DNA of 55,821 nt from Rugosibacter sp. (lineage in GTDB: Bacteria > Pseudomonadota > Gammaproteobacteria > Burkholderiales > Rhodocyclaceae), in NCBI GenBank assembly GCA_004322535.1, contig SCUZ01000057.1, positions 1 to 55,821 on the forward strand. Direction: 5' to 3'. The notes below the pieces were generated by a model. It had not been told where the DNA came from, did no database searches, and worked only from the letters and a program-made list of their open reading frames with translations. The position numbers and the translations under genes were made by a program. Positions 25,337 through 33,500 of the stretch are shown piece after piece. Each line of letters opens with the position of its first letter. The first letter of the stretch is position 1.

Positions 25337-25774
25337 ATGCAACCTAAGAAATCAAGGCCGTGGTTTACTCGATTTGCAAATTGGACAGCCCAAGCAACTG
25401 GGAGGCCCTCTGCTTTTGGCTTGGCGACCGCAACCATTATTGTATGGATAGTCACAGGCCCCCTCTTTGATTTTGATAATACATGGCAGCTGGTAATCAA
25501 CACGGGGACGACGATTGTTACTTTTCTTATGGTATTTCTGATCCAGAACACACAAAACGTCGATTCTCAGGCCATGCAAATCAAGCTGGATGAATTAATC
25601 CGGGCAACGCAAGGCGCGCACAACGGGCTGCTGGACTTGGAGCAATTAGAAGAAGAAGCGCTCGAGGCTATCCGCTTCAAATACCAGAAACTGGCGGAAT
25701 ATGCCCGCGCGGATTTATTAAAAGGGGATATGGATACAGGCATCCCCAAGGTAGACGAAGAAAGACTACCTTGA
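25337..25774 (+). CDS. Low-affinity iron permease family protein
   Basis: A 145-residue membrane protein. After RFANWTAQATGRPSAF come two hydrophobic segments (LATATIIVWIVTGPLF and LVINTGTTIVTFLMVFLI) and the hallmark QNTQNVDSQAMQIKLDELIR. This is the bacterial PF04120 type, named after fungal Fet4, though bacterial members are not proven iron carriers. The C-terminal third is a charged helix (EQLEEEALEAIRFKYQKL). The ATG at 25337 after GGAAAAAGC matches the family start better than the frame start at 25286. Confidence 0.83.
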   Translation: MQPKKSRPWFTRFANWTAQATGRPSAFGLATATIIVWIVTGPLFDFDNTWQLVINTGTTIVTFLMVFLIQNTQNVDSQAMQIKLDELIRATQGAHNGLLDLEQLEEEALEAIRFKYQKLAEYARADLLKGDMDTGIPKVDEERLP

Positions 25775-25999
25775 AAATTATGCGTTTAGGCAACGCTGAT
25801 TAAGTTTTTCGACAAGCGCAGGACGAACGGTAAGTCTTTGCTGCCGTTCATGGTGAGCTTGTCGAACCATGAGTAAAACTCACTTGTTCAGCGTTTCCTT
25901 TACATATTCTTAAAAACCGGTGTGCGCTTAATCAGAATTTAACCCACGGCTACCCCTCGGGTAACCGTGAAAGCTACACTGCCTTATTAAGCAAATGCC
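25775..25999. other. Intergenic region with palindromic repeats
   Basis: It holds the large inverted repeat at 25792-25895 and a hairpin CACGGCTACCC/GGGTAACCGTG near 25947-25970 that may end the - strand transcript stopping at 26000, though without a T tract. Confidence 0.5.
25792..25895. repeat. Nested inverted repeat (MITE- or REP-like)
   Basis: Outer arms AACGCTGATTAAG (25792-25804) and CTTGTTCAGCGTT (25883-25895) enclose inner arms TTCGACAAGC..GGACGAACGG (25808-25830) and CCGTTCATGGTGAGCTTGTCGAA (25844-25866). The inner sequence resembles the TTCGACAAGCTCA-type intergenic repeat that I recall from many proteobacterial genomes. It has no coding capacity. Confidence 0.65.
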
Positions 26000-26458
26000 T
26001 TAGTGATCACGACCATGATTGCCACGGCCTTCGTTTCTGTTGTGACCTTCATCTCGACGCTGATCCCCGTCACCACCCCGATGGTCACCTCTACCATCCC
26101 GATGATTGCCATGGCTTTTCTGGTAGCGTGGTACATACTCACGGTTGTACCAGCTGTCCCGCACAAAATAGACCTGCTCGCCACAGGCGTTGTACTCGCG
26201 ACAATGCTTGCGCCAGTTTCTGGCATGACCTGGTGGTACACGTAAATAGACCGGTTGTCGGTTCATCGAATTGCGCTCGATTATCATCGGTCGGCTATAG
26301 ATTACTTGTGGCTGCGGATAGTCGCCAATATCAAGTCGACCATAGAAACCAGGCTCACCGATATTGATTGAGACGCCAACATCGGCAGCAAGTACCGGGG
26401 TGCTGATAGTGGCCGCCACCGCTATAGCTGCCACCACTGTAATAAAAAAATATTTCAT
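26000..26458 (-). CDS. Exported protein with a His/Asp/Gly/Arg-rich tail
   Basis: A 152-residue protein. The signal peptide ends near residue 24 (STPVLAAD). The middle part has VSINIGEPGFYGRLDIGDYP, QPVYLRVPPGHARNWRKHC and EYNACGEQVYFVRDSWY, a conserved pattern of small exported betaproteobacterial proteins without known function. The last 40 residues are low-complexity (HRDGRGDHRGGDGDQRRD and on), rich in possible metal ligands. It is the last of four closely spaced - strand genes (27707 to 26000) that may share one promoter. Confidence 0.72.
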   Translation of the reverse strand: MKYFFITVVAAIAVAATISTPVLAADVGVSINIGEPGFYGRLDIGDYPQPQVIYSRPMIIERNSMNRQPVYLRVPPGHARNWRKHCREYNACGEQVYFVRDSWYNREYVPRYQKSHGNHRDGRGDHRGGDGDQRRDEGHNRNEGRGNHGRDH

Positions 26459-26482
26459 ATTAAATCTCCAGATTAAATAGTA

Positions 26483-26680
26483 TTACCTCTTATCATCCTT
26501 CGCTGCATCCTGAATTTTGTCACCGGCTTTTTCAATCTGCTGTCCGGCCTGATCTATCGCCTTATCGACTTCCTTACCCGCGCGTTCTGCCGGTCCTTCC
26601 TGTTTCTGGCAGGCGGATAACACAATAAGCAATGCACCCATACCCAAGACTGCGCTAGCCGTTTTTCCGAAATTCATCAT
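26483..26680 (-). CDS. Small lipoprotein with an amphipathic helix
   Basis: A 65-residue lipoprotein: signal peptide with lipobox LSAC (about residues 21-24), then a charged amphipathic helix, EVDKAIDQAGQQIEKAGDKI, ending QDAAKDDKR. The repeating AxxQ/AxxK pattern is like that of small stress-induced membrane-associated helices. It lies 24 bases upstream of the next gene on the same strand. No specific function can be given. Confidence 0.7.
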   Translation of the reverse strand: MMNFGKTASAVLGMGALLIVLSACQKQEGPAERAGKEVDKAIDQAGQQIEKAGDKIQDAAKDDKR

Positions 26681-26811
26681 CTTTATCTCCTGGTACTTGT
26701 TTAATCCCCAGCGAGGGTGATCAAAATGATTACACTCGCTGTGAAACGAGAGCCTTCAGCAGAGTCAATACACTGACCGGACAGTCCATGCGCATCGACT
26801 CCTGATCATGA

Positions 26812-27027
26812 TTATTTGTTGACTTCATGGCCGATGATGCCGCCAACAGCTGCACCACCAATAGTTCCAGCGGTGCTACCACCCGTCAGAACAGACCCGC
26901 CAATGGCGCCGACGCCGGCGCCAATGGCCGTATTTTTTTCCTGCGTCGACATGCCGGAACAAGCACTCAAGCCAAAAAACAGGGTTGCTGCAACCGCACT
27001 AAACATCATTCTTTGTATCATTTTCAT
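26812..27027 (-). CDS. Glycine-zipper lipoprotein (OsmB-like)
   Basis: A 71-residue lipoprotein. The signal peptide ends in lipobox LSAC (about residues 20-23), followed by a glycine-zipper hydrophobic part (IGAGVGAIGGSVLTGGSTAG and GGAAVGGIIGHEVNK). Length and layout match OsmB, an osmotically induced outer-membrane lipoprotein. It lies in the four-gene series behind the operator at 27874. Confidence 0.83.
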   Translation of the reverse strand: MKMIQRMMFSAVAATLFFGLSACSGMSTQEKNTAIGAGVGAIGGSVLTGGSTAGTIGGAAVGGIIGHEVNK

Positions 27028-27095
27028 GGCATCACCTCTTTATAAAAATGTGGGATCTCGTACCGACCATTTCATGCCTACTAATGCACCACTGA

Positions 27096-27707
27096 TTACT
27101 TGCCAAAGTCTTTTTTCGCCTGATTCAAGCAACTATCCTTGGCGGTTCCTGCAAAGGTGTCGCATTTTTCCTTGGCTACCGCATACTCTGCATCAATTTT
27201 GTTTGCCGTGGCATCTTTACGCGCATCAGCAGACTCGGTTTTTGCTTCGTTATGAGCTGCGGTAGACTTCTTGTCAGCTTTAACATTTGCATCGACGGTT
27301 TTCTTTTGCGTTTTAGCATCCGACATGGCGGTAATTTTTGCCGCTTTCGCTTCCTTCACGCAAACATCTTTCGCATTGCCAGCCAAATCGTCGCAGCGTT
27401 CATTCGCTACCGCATAGTCAGCTTCTGCTTTAGCGACCCTTACCTGATAACGATTCTTTACGGTAGGCTTGTAATTGGCTTCGAGTTCAGCCTTTGCAAC
27501 CTTTTCCTTGCCTTTGGCCTCAGCGATGCAGATATCATTTGCATTGCCGGATAATGAAACACACCCTGACTTGGCCGACTTGTATTCAGCTGCTATCTTT
27601 TCCTTGTCAGCCTTGTACTCGTTTTTCGACAGGCCTTCTGCCATCGCGCCCGCGCTGAATGCAAGACTGATTGCGAGTGCGATCACGCTAATGTTAAGTT
27701 TGTTCAT
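27096..27707 (-). CDS. Exported protein with three Cys-pair repeats
   Basis: A 203-residue protein with a signal peptide (about 1-23, SAGAMAEG). Three repeats share the pattern Y-x2-A-x3-C-x2-(L/F)-x-G-x-A-x-D-x-C-x3-A (near residues 42-66, 98-122 and 172-196), each with two cysteines ten residues apart that probably form a disulfide or bind metal. Lysine- and alanine-rich helices separate them. Similar proteins occur in betaproteobacteria without assigned function. Its operator is centred at 27882.5, with a predicted leader of about 134 bases. Confidence 0.72.
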   Translation of the reverse strand: MNKLNISVIALAISLAFSAGAMAEGLSKNEYKADKEKIAAEYKSAKSGCVSLSGNANDICIAEAKGKEKVAKAELEANYKPTVKNRYQVRVAKAEADYAVANERCDDLAGNAKDVCVKEAKAAKITAMSDAKTQKKTVDANVKADKKSTAAHNEAKTESADARKDATANKIDAEYAVAKEKCDTFAGTAKDSCLNQAKKDFGK

Positions 27708-27873
27708 TTTGATTCCTTTATGTAAAGTTTGAAATCGAAGTTGAAACCGAAGTTGAAACTAATGTCTCGAAAAATCATGCTGGATATTTATTCATCTTTG
27801 CCGAGACCGAACTGCAAAGATTGCACTTTGATAGATCCAACAAATCCAAGTTAGGCTGATTGGTTTTCTGTAT

Positions 27874-27891
27874 CTGTCTGCTAACGCACAT
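27874..27891 (-). promoter_or_regulatory. Crp-type operator upstream of the Cys-repeat protein gene
   Basis: CTGTCTGC-TA-ACGCACAT. TAACTT lies at 27853-27848, the -10 position for a site at -41.5. It probably serves the four genes down to 26000. Confidence 0.6.
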
Positions 27892-27910
27892 AGTGCACAA
27901 ACAACTGAAA

Positions 27911-27938
27911 AAATACCCTGCCACGACAGGGTATTTTT
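27911..27938 (-). terminator. Intrinsic terminator of the OmpA-like gene
   Basis: ATACCCTG-CCACGA-CAGGGTAT is flanked by A and T runs on both sides, so it can act in both directions. It begins about 30 bases after the OmpA-like stop codon. Confidence 0.75.
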
Positions 27939-27965
27939 CGAACACGCAAGTGACCGTTAATCGAG

Positions 27966-28631
27966 TTACTTTGCAGACTGACTACCTATCACTTCGATAT
28001 TGACTCGGCGATCAGGTTGCAGACAAGCAATCACCTTGATACTCTTTGCACCACGGCATTCGTCGCTCTTGGTTACTGGCTGCATCTCACCTTTTCCTTC
28101 AGTTTGTATGCGATCAGATTCAATGCCCCGGCTGACCAGATAAGTCTTGACTGCTGCTGCACGTTGCTCAGATAAGCGCTGGTTGTAAGCTTCAGAACCA
28201 AAGCGGTCGGCATGACCGACCGCTGTGATCACTTCCAGATTCATTCCTTTCAGCTTGCCAGCAAAATCATCCAGCGTCGCCCGACCGGCTGGACGCAAAA
28301 CGGCTTTATCAAAATCAAACAAAGCGTCAGCATCTAGCATTACTCGCTCCACTACGGGCTTTGTTGCTGCGGCAGCGGGGGTCGGTTCAACGACCGCGGC
28401 CAGCGGTGTTGGTGCCGTCGTCCCATCACACTCAGGTGTGGGCACTGCAGGGCCGAAGCCCGTGTGCCAGCACAAACCAAAGCCACTGCGCGCAACCGTG
28501 CCGCGCTGGTCAGTAAGATACCCTCTATCCGCCGGATTAGTTTCGGCTTTTGCCATGCCCGACACAACGCCCAGTGCCAAAATGCACAACAGAGTCACCT
28601 TTTTTTGTTTTTTGGTTAATGCATAGGTCAT
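27966..28631 (-). CDS. OmpA-family outer-membrane protein
   Basis: A 221-residue protein: a signal peptide (about 1-28), a short N-terminal region ending in a Pro/Ala-rich linker, and a C-terminal OmpA peptidoglycan-binding domain (about 100-215) with FDFDKAVLRPAG, VGHADRFGSEAYNQRLSEQR and the conserved DRRVNIEV end. There is no eight-stranded barrel, so it is a periplasmic peptidoglycan linker rather than a porin. The ATG at 28631 is chosen; the frame opens 5 codons earlier. The predicted leader is long (about 203 bases). Confidence 0.87.
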   Translation of the reverse strand: MTYALTKKQKKVTLLCILALGVVSGMAKAETNPADRGYLTDQRGTVARSGFGLCWHTGFGPAVPTPECDGTTAPTPLAAVVEPTPAAAATKPVVERVMLDADALFDFDKAVLRPAGRATLDDFAGKLKGMNLEVITAVGHADRFGSEAYNQRLSEQRAAAVKTYLVSRGIESDRIQTEGKGEMQPVTKSDECRGAKSIKVIACLQPDRRVNIEVIGSQSAK

Positions 28632-28948
28632 TATTATTACTCCCAATTGTTAAGTTGCATGATTTTCGCCTTTCATTGCCGTCTTTCTACCAACTGTCTG
28701 TAAAAGCGATGGGATACTGACAGCCTCTGCGAAACGATCTGAGCCAGTCACGACCTCGGGGAGTACATGACGAGTGTTGATTTGTGGTGTGTTTCATGTC
28801 GTCCAACGCTAGTTGGGCTGTACAACCATTCATTATGGTCATCATCCCCCGAATCCAGCATATTCTCTGTACGCTGGCGTACGGAGCGCATTGGAATTCA
28901 CGCCTGCCACCGCCAGCGGCTCATCCGCCCGGACCAATGGCGTCGGTT
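28632..28948. other. Leader and promoter region of the OmpA-like gene
   Basis: It holds the operator at 28867-28884 and the predicted transcript start near 28834. The long leader shows no riboswitch that I recognise. Confidence 0.45.
28867..28884 (-). promoter_or_regulatory. Crp-type operator upstream of the OmpA-like gene
   Basis: CTGTACGC-TG-GCGTACGG, nearly perfect arms. GATGAT lies at 28846-28841, the -10 position for a site at -41.5. Confidence 0.66.
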
Positions 28949-29365
28949 TCAATTGTTCAACTGGCTTGCGCCTTGAATGAAAATTATCCTTTCCCCCGGT
29001 CGCCAATTCACGGGGTGCGCATCCAGAAACACACGGCTCGAGCCATCCTTCATGCGGATAGTGACTTCGTGGCTCTTGGGATGCTTCCCCGATATCTCGT
29101 TTTGACCGCCTCTTAGCACTTCGCCCGACCTGCCGAGTTGCTCAATCTCCCGCGTGGACACGACAACGCCGCATTCCGCACACTTCACCCTGACGCGCGA
29201 ACCGACTGTCTTGGTCGGCAACGTCAGGAGCTTGTCGACACTTTCTTCGGTCGAGGCTGGCACCCACGCCATCACGGCTACAATTTCAAAGAGACCAAGC
29301 AGAACCGCCGCAATACCCCCGATTAGTAATCGCAGGTAGGGAACTTCATGGACATGCGTTTTCAT
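28949..29365 (-). CDS. Membrane-anchored protein with a SlyB-like C-terminal domain
   Basis: A 138-residue protein with one hydrophobic segment (about 11-34, LLIGGIAAVLLGLFEIVAVM), a CAEC pair near residues 61-64, and a C-terminal segment (HEVTIRMKDGSSRVFLDA, WRPGERIIFIQGA). The latter is like the small beta domain at the end of SlyB-type lipoproteins. The CxxC suggests metal or disulfide chemistry in the periplasm. Function is not known. The Crp-type operator at 28867 lies downstream of it, so it is not part of that promoter. Confidence 0.65.
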   Translation of the reverse strand: MKTHVHEVPYLRLLIGGIAAVLLGLFEIVAVMAWVPASTEESVDKLLTLPTKTVGSRVRVKCAECGVVVSTREIEQLGRSGEVLRGGQNEISGKHPKSHEVTIRMKDGSSRVFLDAHPVNWRPGERIIFIQGASQLNN

Positions 29366-29759
29366 GTTTCCTCCTGCGGGTTGTACCGCCCCTCATGCCG
29401 TGATCAGCGCTACTGCAAGACGCCGTTATGTCATTTGAAGAGAGCTGCATACCGGTGAGTCTGGCATCGCAGCTGATACGAGGCGCTCCACCTGCGGCCT
29501 GATGCTCATCCTATTTCCGGCCTTCTGTACCCTTTCCACGCCGCACGGGATTTCAACTGCGTAGTCGCTCTGGGTCAACTCTCGATCGTCACGCCTATGG
29601 TCTCTCTCACACGAGGGGGCTGCTCTGTGCGCTGGCGAACCTAGGTAAAGCGGGAAATGTAAAATGAGTAAAATATTTCAAGTATTTCAATATCCCTGCT
29701 TCATCCACGTTGCCGGGATCAGGTGATCGCGGTTGATAATCAAAATTAGGAGGTTGTGC
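29366..29759. other. Intergenic region with the promoter of crp2
   Basis: It holds the operator at 29625-29642 and a TAAAAT hexamer at 29660-29665. The first 250 bases show nothing recognisable. Confidence 0.5.
29625..29642 (+). promoter_or_regulatory. Crp-type operator upstream of crp2
   Basis: CTGTGCGC-TG-GCGAACCT, with a perfect left arm and a weaker right arm. TAAAAT at 29660-29665 is 3 bases closer than the -41.5 geometry. It suggests autoregulation. Confidence 0.6.
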
Positions 29760-30479
29760 ATGCTTCCTTCACATAATCCGCACCAGAATTGCCTTCTCGC
29801 CGCCCTGCCAGCGGACGAATATGCGCGTCTGTTCCCATATCTGGAACTGGTTTTTTTGCCACTTGGCGATGTACTTTACGAGTCCGGTATTCAGCTCCGC
29901 CACGCCTATTTCCCCACCACCGCCATCGTGTCCTTGCTCTATGTCATGAAGGATGGCGCATCCGCCGAAATTGCCGTGGTCGGCAATGAAGGGGTCGTCG
30001 GCATCTCCCTCTTCATGGGCGGCGACACCACAACCAACCGGGCTGTCGTGCAAAGCGCCGGTCACGCCTATCGGCTGAAGAGGCGGCTCCTGAAGGACGA
30101 GTTCGAGAGCGTCGTCCCGCTGCAACACTTATTACTGCGCTACACCCAGGCGCTGATCACACAGATGGCGCAGACGGCGGTGTGCAACCGCCATCATTCA
30201 TTGGAACAGCAGCTCTGCCGCTGGCTGCTGTTAAGCCTTGACCGCCTGCCCTTCAACGAACTGGTCATGACGCAGGAGTTGATCGCCAACATGCTTGGCG
30301 TGCGCCGCGAAGGGGTCACGGAGGCTGCCGGCAATCTGCAAAGAGCCGGCTTGATCGAGTACCACCGTGGCCACATCACCGTGCTCGACCGGGCGGGACT
30401 GGAAGCACGAACCTGTGAGTGCTATTCGGTAGTCAAGAAGGAGTACGATCGTCTGCTCCCGGACGCAACCGCTTCCTAA
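29760..30479 (+). CDS. Crp/Fnr-family transcriptional regulator (copy 2)
   Basis: A 239-residue paralogue of the regulator at 17749, alignable over its whole length (FPYLELVFLPLGDVLYESG; HAYFPTTAIVSLLYVM). The recognition segment NMLGVRREGVTEAAGNLQ differs by only one conservative residue from copy 1, so both should bind the same DNA site. The ATG at 29760 follows AGGAGG; the frame opens at 29733. It stands alone, with its own palindromic operator 118 bases upstream, and converges with the giant glucan synthase gene. Confidence 0.9.
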   Translation: MLPSHNPHQNCLLAALPADEYARLFPYLELVFLPLGDVLYESGIQLRHAYFPTTAIVSLLYVMKDGASAEIAVVGNEGVVGISLFMGGDTTTNRAVVQSAGHAYRLKRRLLKDEFESVVPLQHLLLRYTQALITQMAQTAVCNRHHSLEQQLCRWLLLSLDRLPFNELVMTQELIANMLGVRREGVTEAAGNLQRAGLIEYHRGHITVLDRAGLEARTCECYSVVKKEYDRLLPDATAS

Positions 30480-30499
30480 TCCACTTGCCCGGGTGCTGC

Positions 30500-30524
30500 C
30501 GCCGTCCCGCCAGCGCCGACTTTT
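30500..30524 (+). repeat. Dispersed 25-bp repeat, copy D
   Basis: It matches the copy at 14285 at about 22 of 25 positions. It lies between the convergent ends of crp2 and the glucan synthase gene. Confidence 0.62.
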
Positions 30525-30593
30525 CAAAATTGTAGCGTCACATCTTCGGGTACCTCTTGCCGAGGCACTAGCTGGGGCTGGCGAGGAATTCGT

Positions 30594-33500
30594 TTATTTC
30601 ACCTGCATTCTCACCTCGACCATGTGTTCCTGCCGATCATCAACAAGGTGAATTACCTTGTCATGTTGTTCGACGCCATCAACTGTCACATCCGTCACAG
30701 CACTCAGCGCATCCTCACCGACACGCGCTTGTGAAACAGCGATGTGGTACACCGTCTCCCGATACCGGTAGCGGATCTTGAACGCCTGCCAGTCGCTGGG
30801 CAGGCAAGGAGTGAAGTGCAACTTGTCCCCCGCAAGTTTGAGTCCCAGAAGTGACTCTACGATAAGCCGGTACATCCAGCCGGCCGATCCGGTGTACCAA
30901 GTCCATCCACCGCGACCGATGTGCGGCGAGAGCGCATAAACGTCGGCCGCCATGACGTAGGGTTCCACTTTGTAGGCCGCGACTCCCTCCGCTGACAGCG
31001 CATGGTTCACCGGGTTGATCATGGTTAGTAACTCCCAAGCGCGCTCACACTCACCCAACGCGGCAAACGCCATTGCCGCCCAGACCGCCCCATGAGTGTA
31101 TTGTCCGCCGTTCTCCCGCACACCCGGTACATAGCCTCTGATGTAACCGGGATTCAGGCTCGACTTGTCGAAGGGCGGGTCAAGAAGTTGAATAAGTGCA
31201 TGGTCACGGCGCACGAGTCGGTCATCCACCGCCTGCATGGCCAGGCGCGAGTGCGCAAGGTTGCCAACTCCGGGGCGGGCGCCGGAGAGTACAGACCAGC
31301 TCTGCGAGATCGAATCGATCTGGCATTCCGTGTTGCCTGCCGAACCGAGCGGTGTACCGTCATCGAAGTAGCCGCGCCGGTACCATTCACCATCCCAGCC
31401 ATGGCGCTCGAGATCCTGGCGCAGCCGAATGCCTTCCGCTTCGCAACGCTCGGCAAAGGTTGTGTCGTCGTGCGCATGCGCCACCTTGGTGAACTGCCGG
31501 AGCACTTCGCACAGGAAGAAACCCAGCCAGACGCTCTCCCCCTTACCGTGTATCCCTACCAGGTTCATACCGTCGTTCCAGTCGCCAGAGCCGATCAGCG
31601 GCAGGCCGTGCTCGCCAAATCGCAAACCGTGCCGGATGGCTCGCACGCAGTGGTCGTACAGGCTGGCCACCTCGGCCGAGCGGGCGGGCAGATCATAGTA
31701 GGAATCATCCTCCGGGTTGACCAGGCGACCTTCCAGAAAGTGTATGGGTTCATTCAGCACTCCGGTATCCCCGCTGCTTGCCACATAGCGGCATACCGCC
31801 AATGGCAACCAGAGGTAGTCGTCTGAGCAATGCGTGCGCACGCCCCGGCCCGACACCGGATGCCACCAGTGCTGGACATCGCCTTCCTGGAACTGACGGC
31901 TCGCGCACAGCAGCAGGTGTTCGCGCACCAGACCGGACTCGGCGTGGATGAGCGCCATCACGTCCTGCAACTGGTCGCGGAAGCCGAAGGCGCCGCCCGA
32001 TTGGTAGTAACCGCTGCGTGCCCAGACACGGCACGCCAGGGTCTGGTACACCAGCCAACCGTTGGTCAGCACATCGAGCGATGGATCAGGCGTTTCCACC
32101 TGTACCGCACCGAGCGTGCGGTCCCAATACTGCGCCACCGCTGCGAGCGCATTGCGAGCAGCCAGGACGCCGCGGAAACGCTGTACGAGCTTGTCGGCGT
32201 CATCGGCGCTGCGTCCGACACCGAGCCGAAAGACGATGTCGCGCTCTTCCCCGTTGGCCAGATCGAAGCTCACCTGGATCGCGGCGCAGGGATCCAAGCC
32301 AGCACCTACCTTGCCGGAAAGCTGCGACCGATGCATGGCGGCCGGATTTCGCAGCGTGCCGTTGCGTCCGAGGAATTCGGTGCGGTCGCCGCTCAGATTA
32401 CGCGTCGGGCCATCGACGTCGAAGAAGGCAACCCGATCGGCGAACTCTGCGTTGTATGAATTGCGCGCATAGAGGGCACCGCTCTTGGGGGCGATTTCAG
32501 TAGTTACATGCATAGCTGATTTCGCACGAAGATCTCCCAGCACCCATTCGGCGTAGCCAGTCGCGGAGAGCTTGCGCCATCGGCCCGATTCATTGCGCAC
32601 TTTCAGCATCGAGAACTTGACTGCCGCGTCCAGCGCCACGTAAATCCACAGCTCGGAGCGAATGCCACCGCAGCTGTGCTCGAAGACGCTGTAGCCGAAT
32701 CCGTGCCGACTGACATAGGGCGTGGCGCTGCGAGTTGGCAGCGGTGTGGGCGACCAGAACTGACCGCTCTGTTCGTCGCGCAAGTACAGAGCTTCTCCGC
32801 TCGCATCGCTCACCGAGTCGTTGTGCCAGGGCGTGAGACGGAATTCGTGCGCATTCTCGCTCCAGGTATACGCAGCACCATTCTCCGAAACGATAGTGCC
32901 GAAGTGCGGATTCGCCAACACATTTACCCACGGCGCCGGGGTCATCTGATCGGACGCTGTCGTGATGACATACTCGCGCCCATCGGGGGTGAACCCGCCT
33001 AGTCCGTTGAAGAAAATCAGTTCACGTGATGGTAGCGTGGCCTCGACCGCGGGATCAGGATTCAGCGGTCGCGTCGGTGCGAATTGCGGCATTTGCTTGT
33101 CTATCACAGCACGACGATTGAGTTGCTCCGTCAGCGTGCCCCTGCCGTCCGTAACAATAACGCGGGCGACCGACTGGAACAGGATCCGGTCCTCAAGGGA
33201 GATATGCTCCGCCGACCGCACGAAGATACCACCCGGCCGATCCACCACGCGGGCTTCGATACCTGCGGCGACCAGCCCCATGATCTGCTCCTGGAGCAGT
33301 TGCCGATAGCCGCCCCGGTCTTCGTTCCAGATCACCAGATCCACTACCAGGCCCTTTAGTCGCCAGTAGGCATGGGCCTGAATGAGCTGGCGTACCAACT
33401 CGATGTTGGCCGAGTCTGCGATTTGCAGCAACACAATCGGCAGATCACCGGAAATGGCATAGCCCCACAGCCCGGATTGCCTGCGGCGGTTCTGGGCGAG

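Noticed and set aside
28632-28866. Long leader of the OmpA-like gene as a possible riboswitch
   Set aside because: No conserved riboswitch core or clear terminator/antiterminator pair could be recognised by eye.
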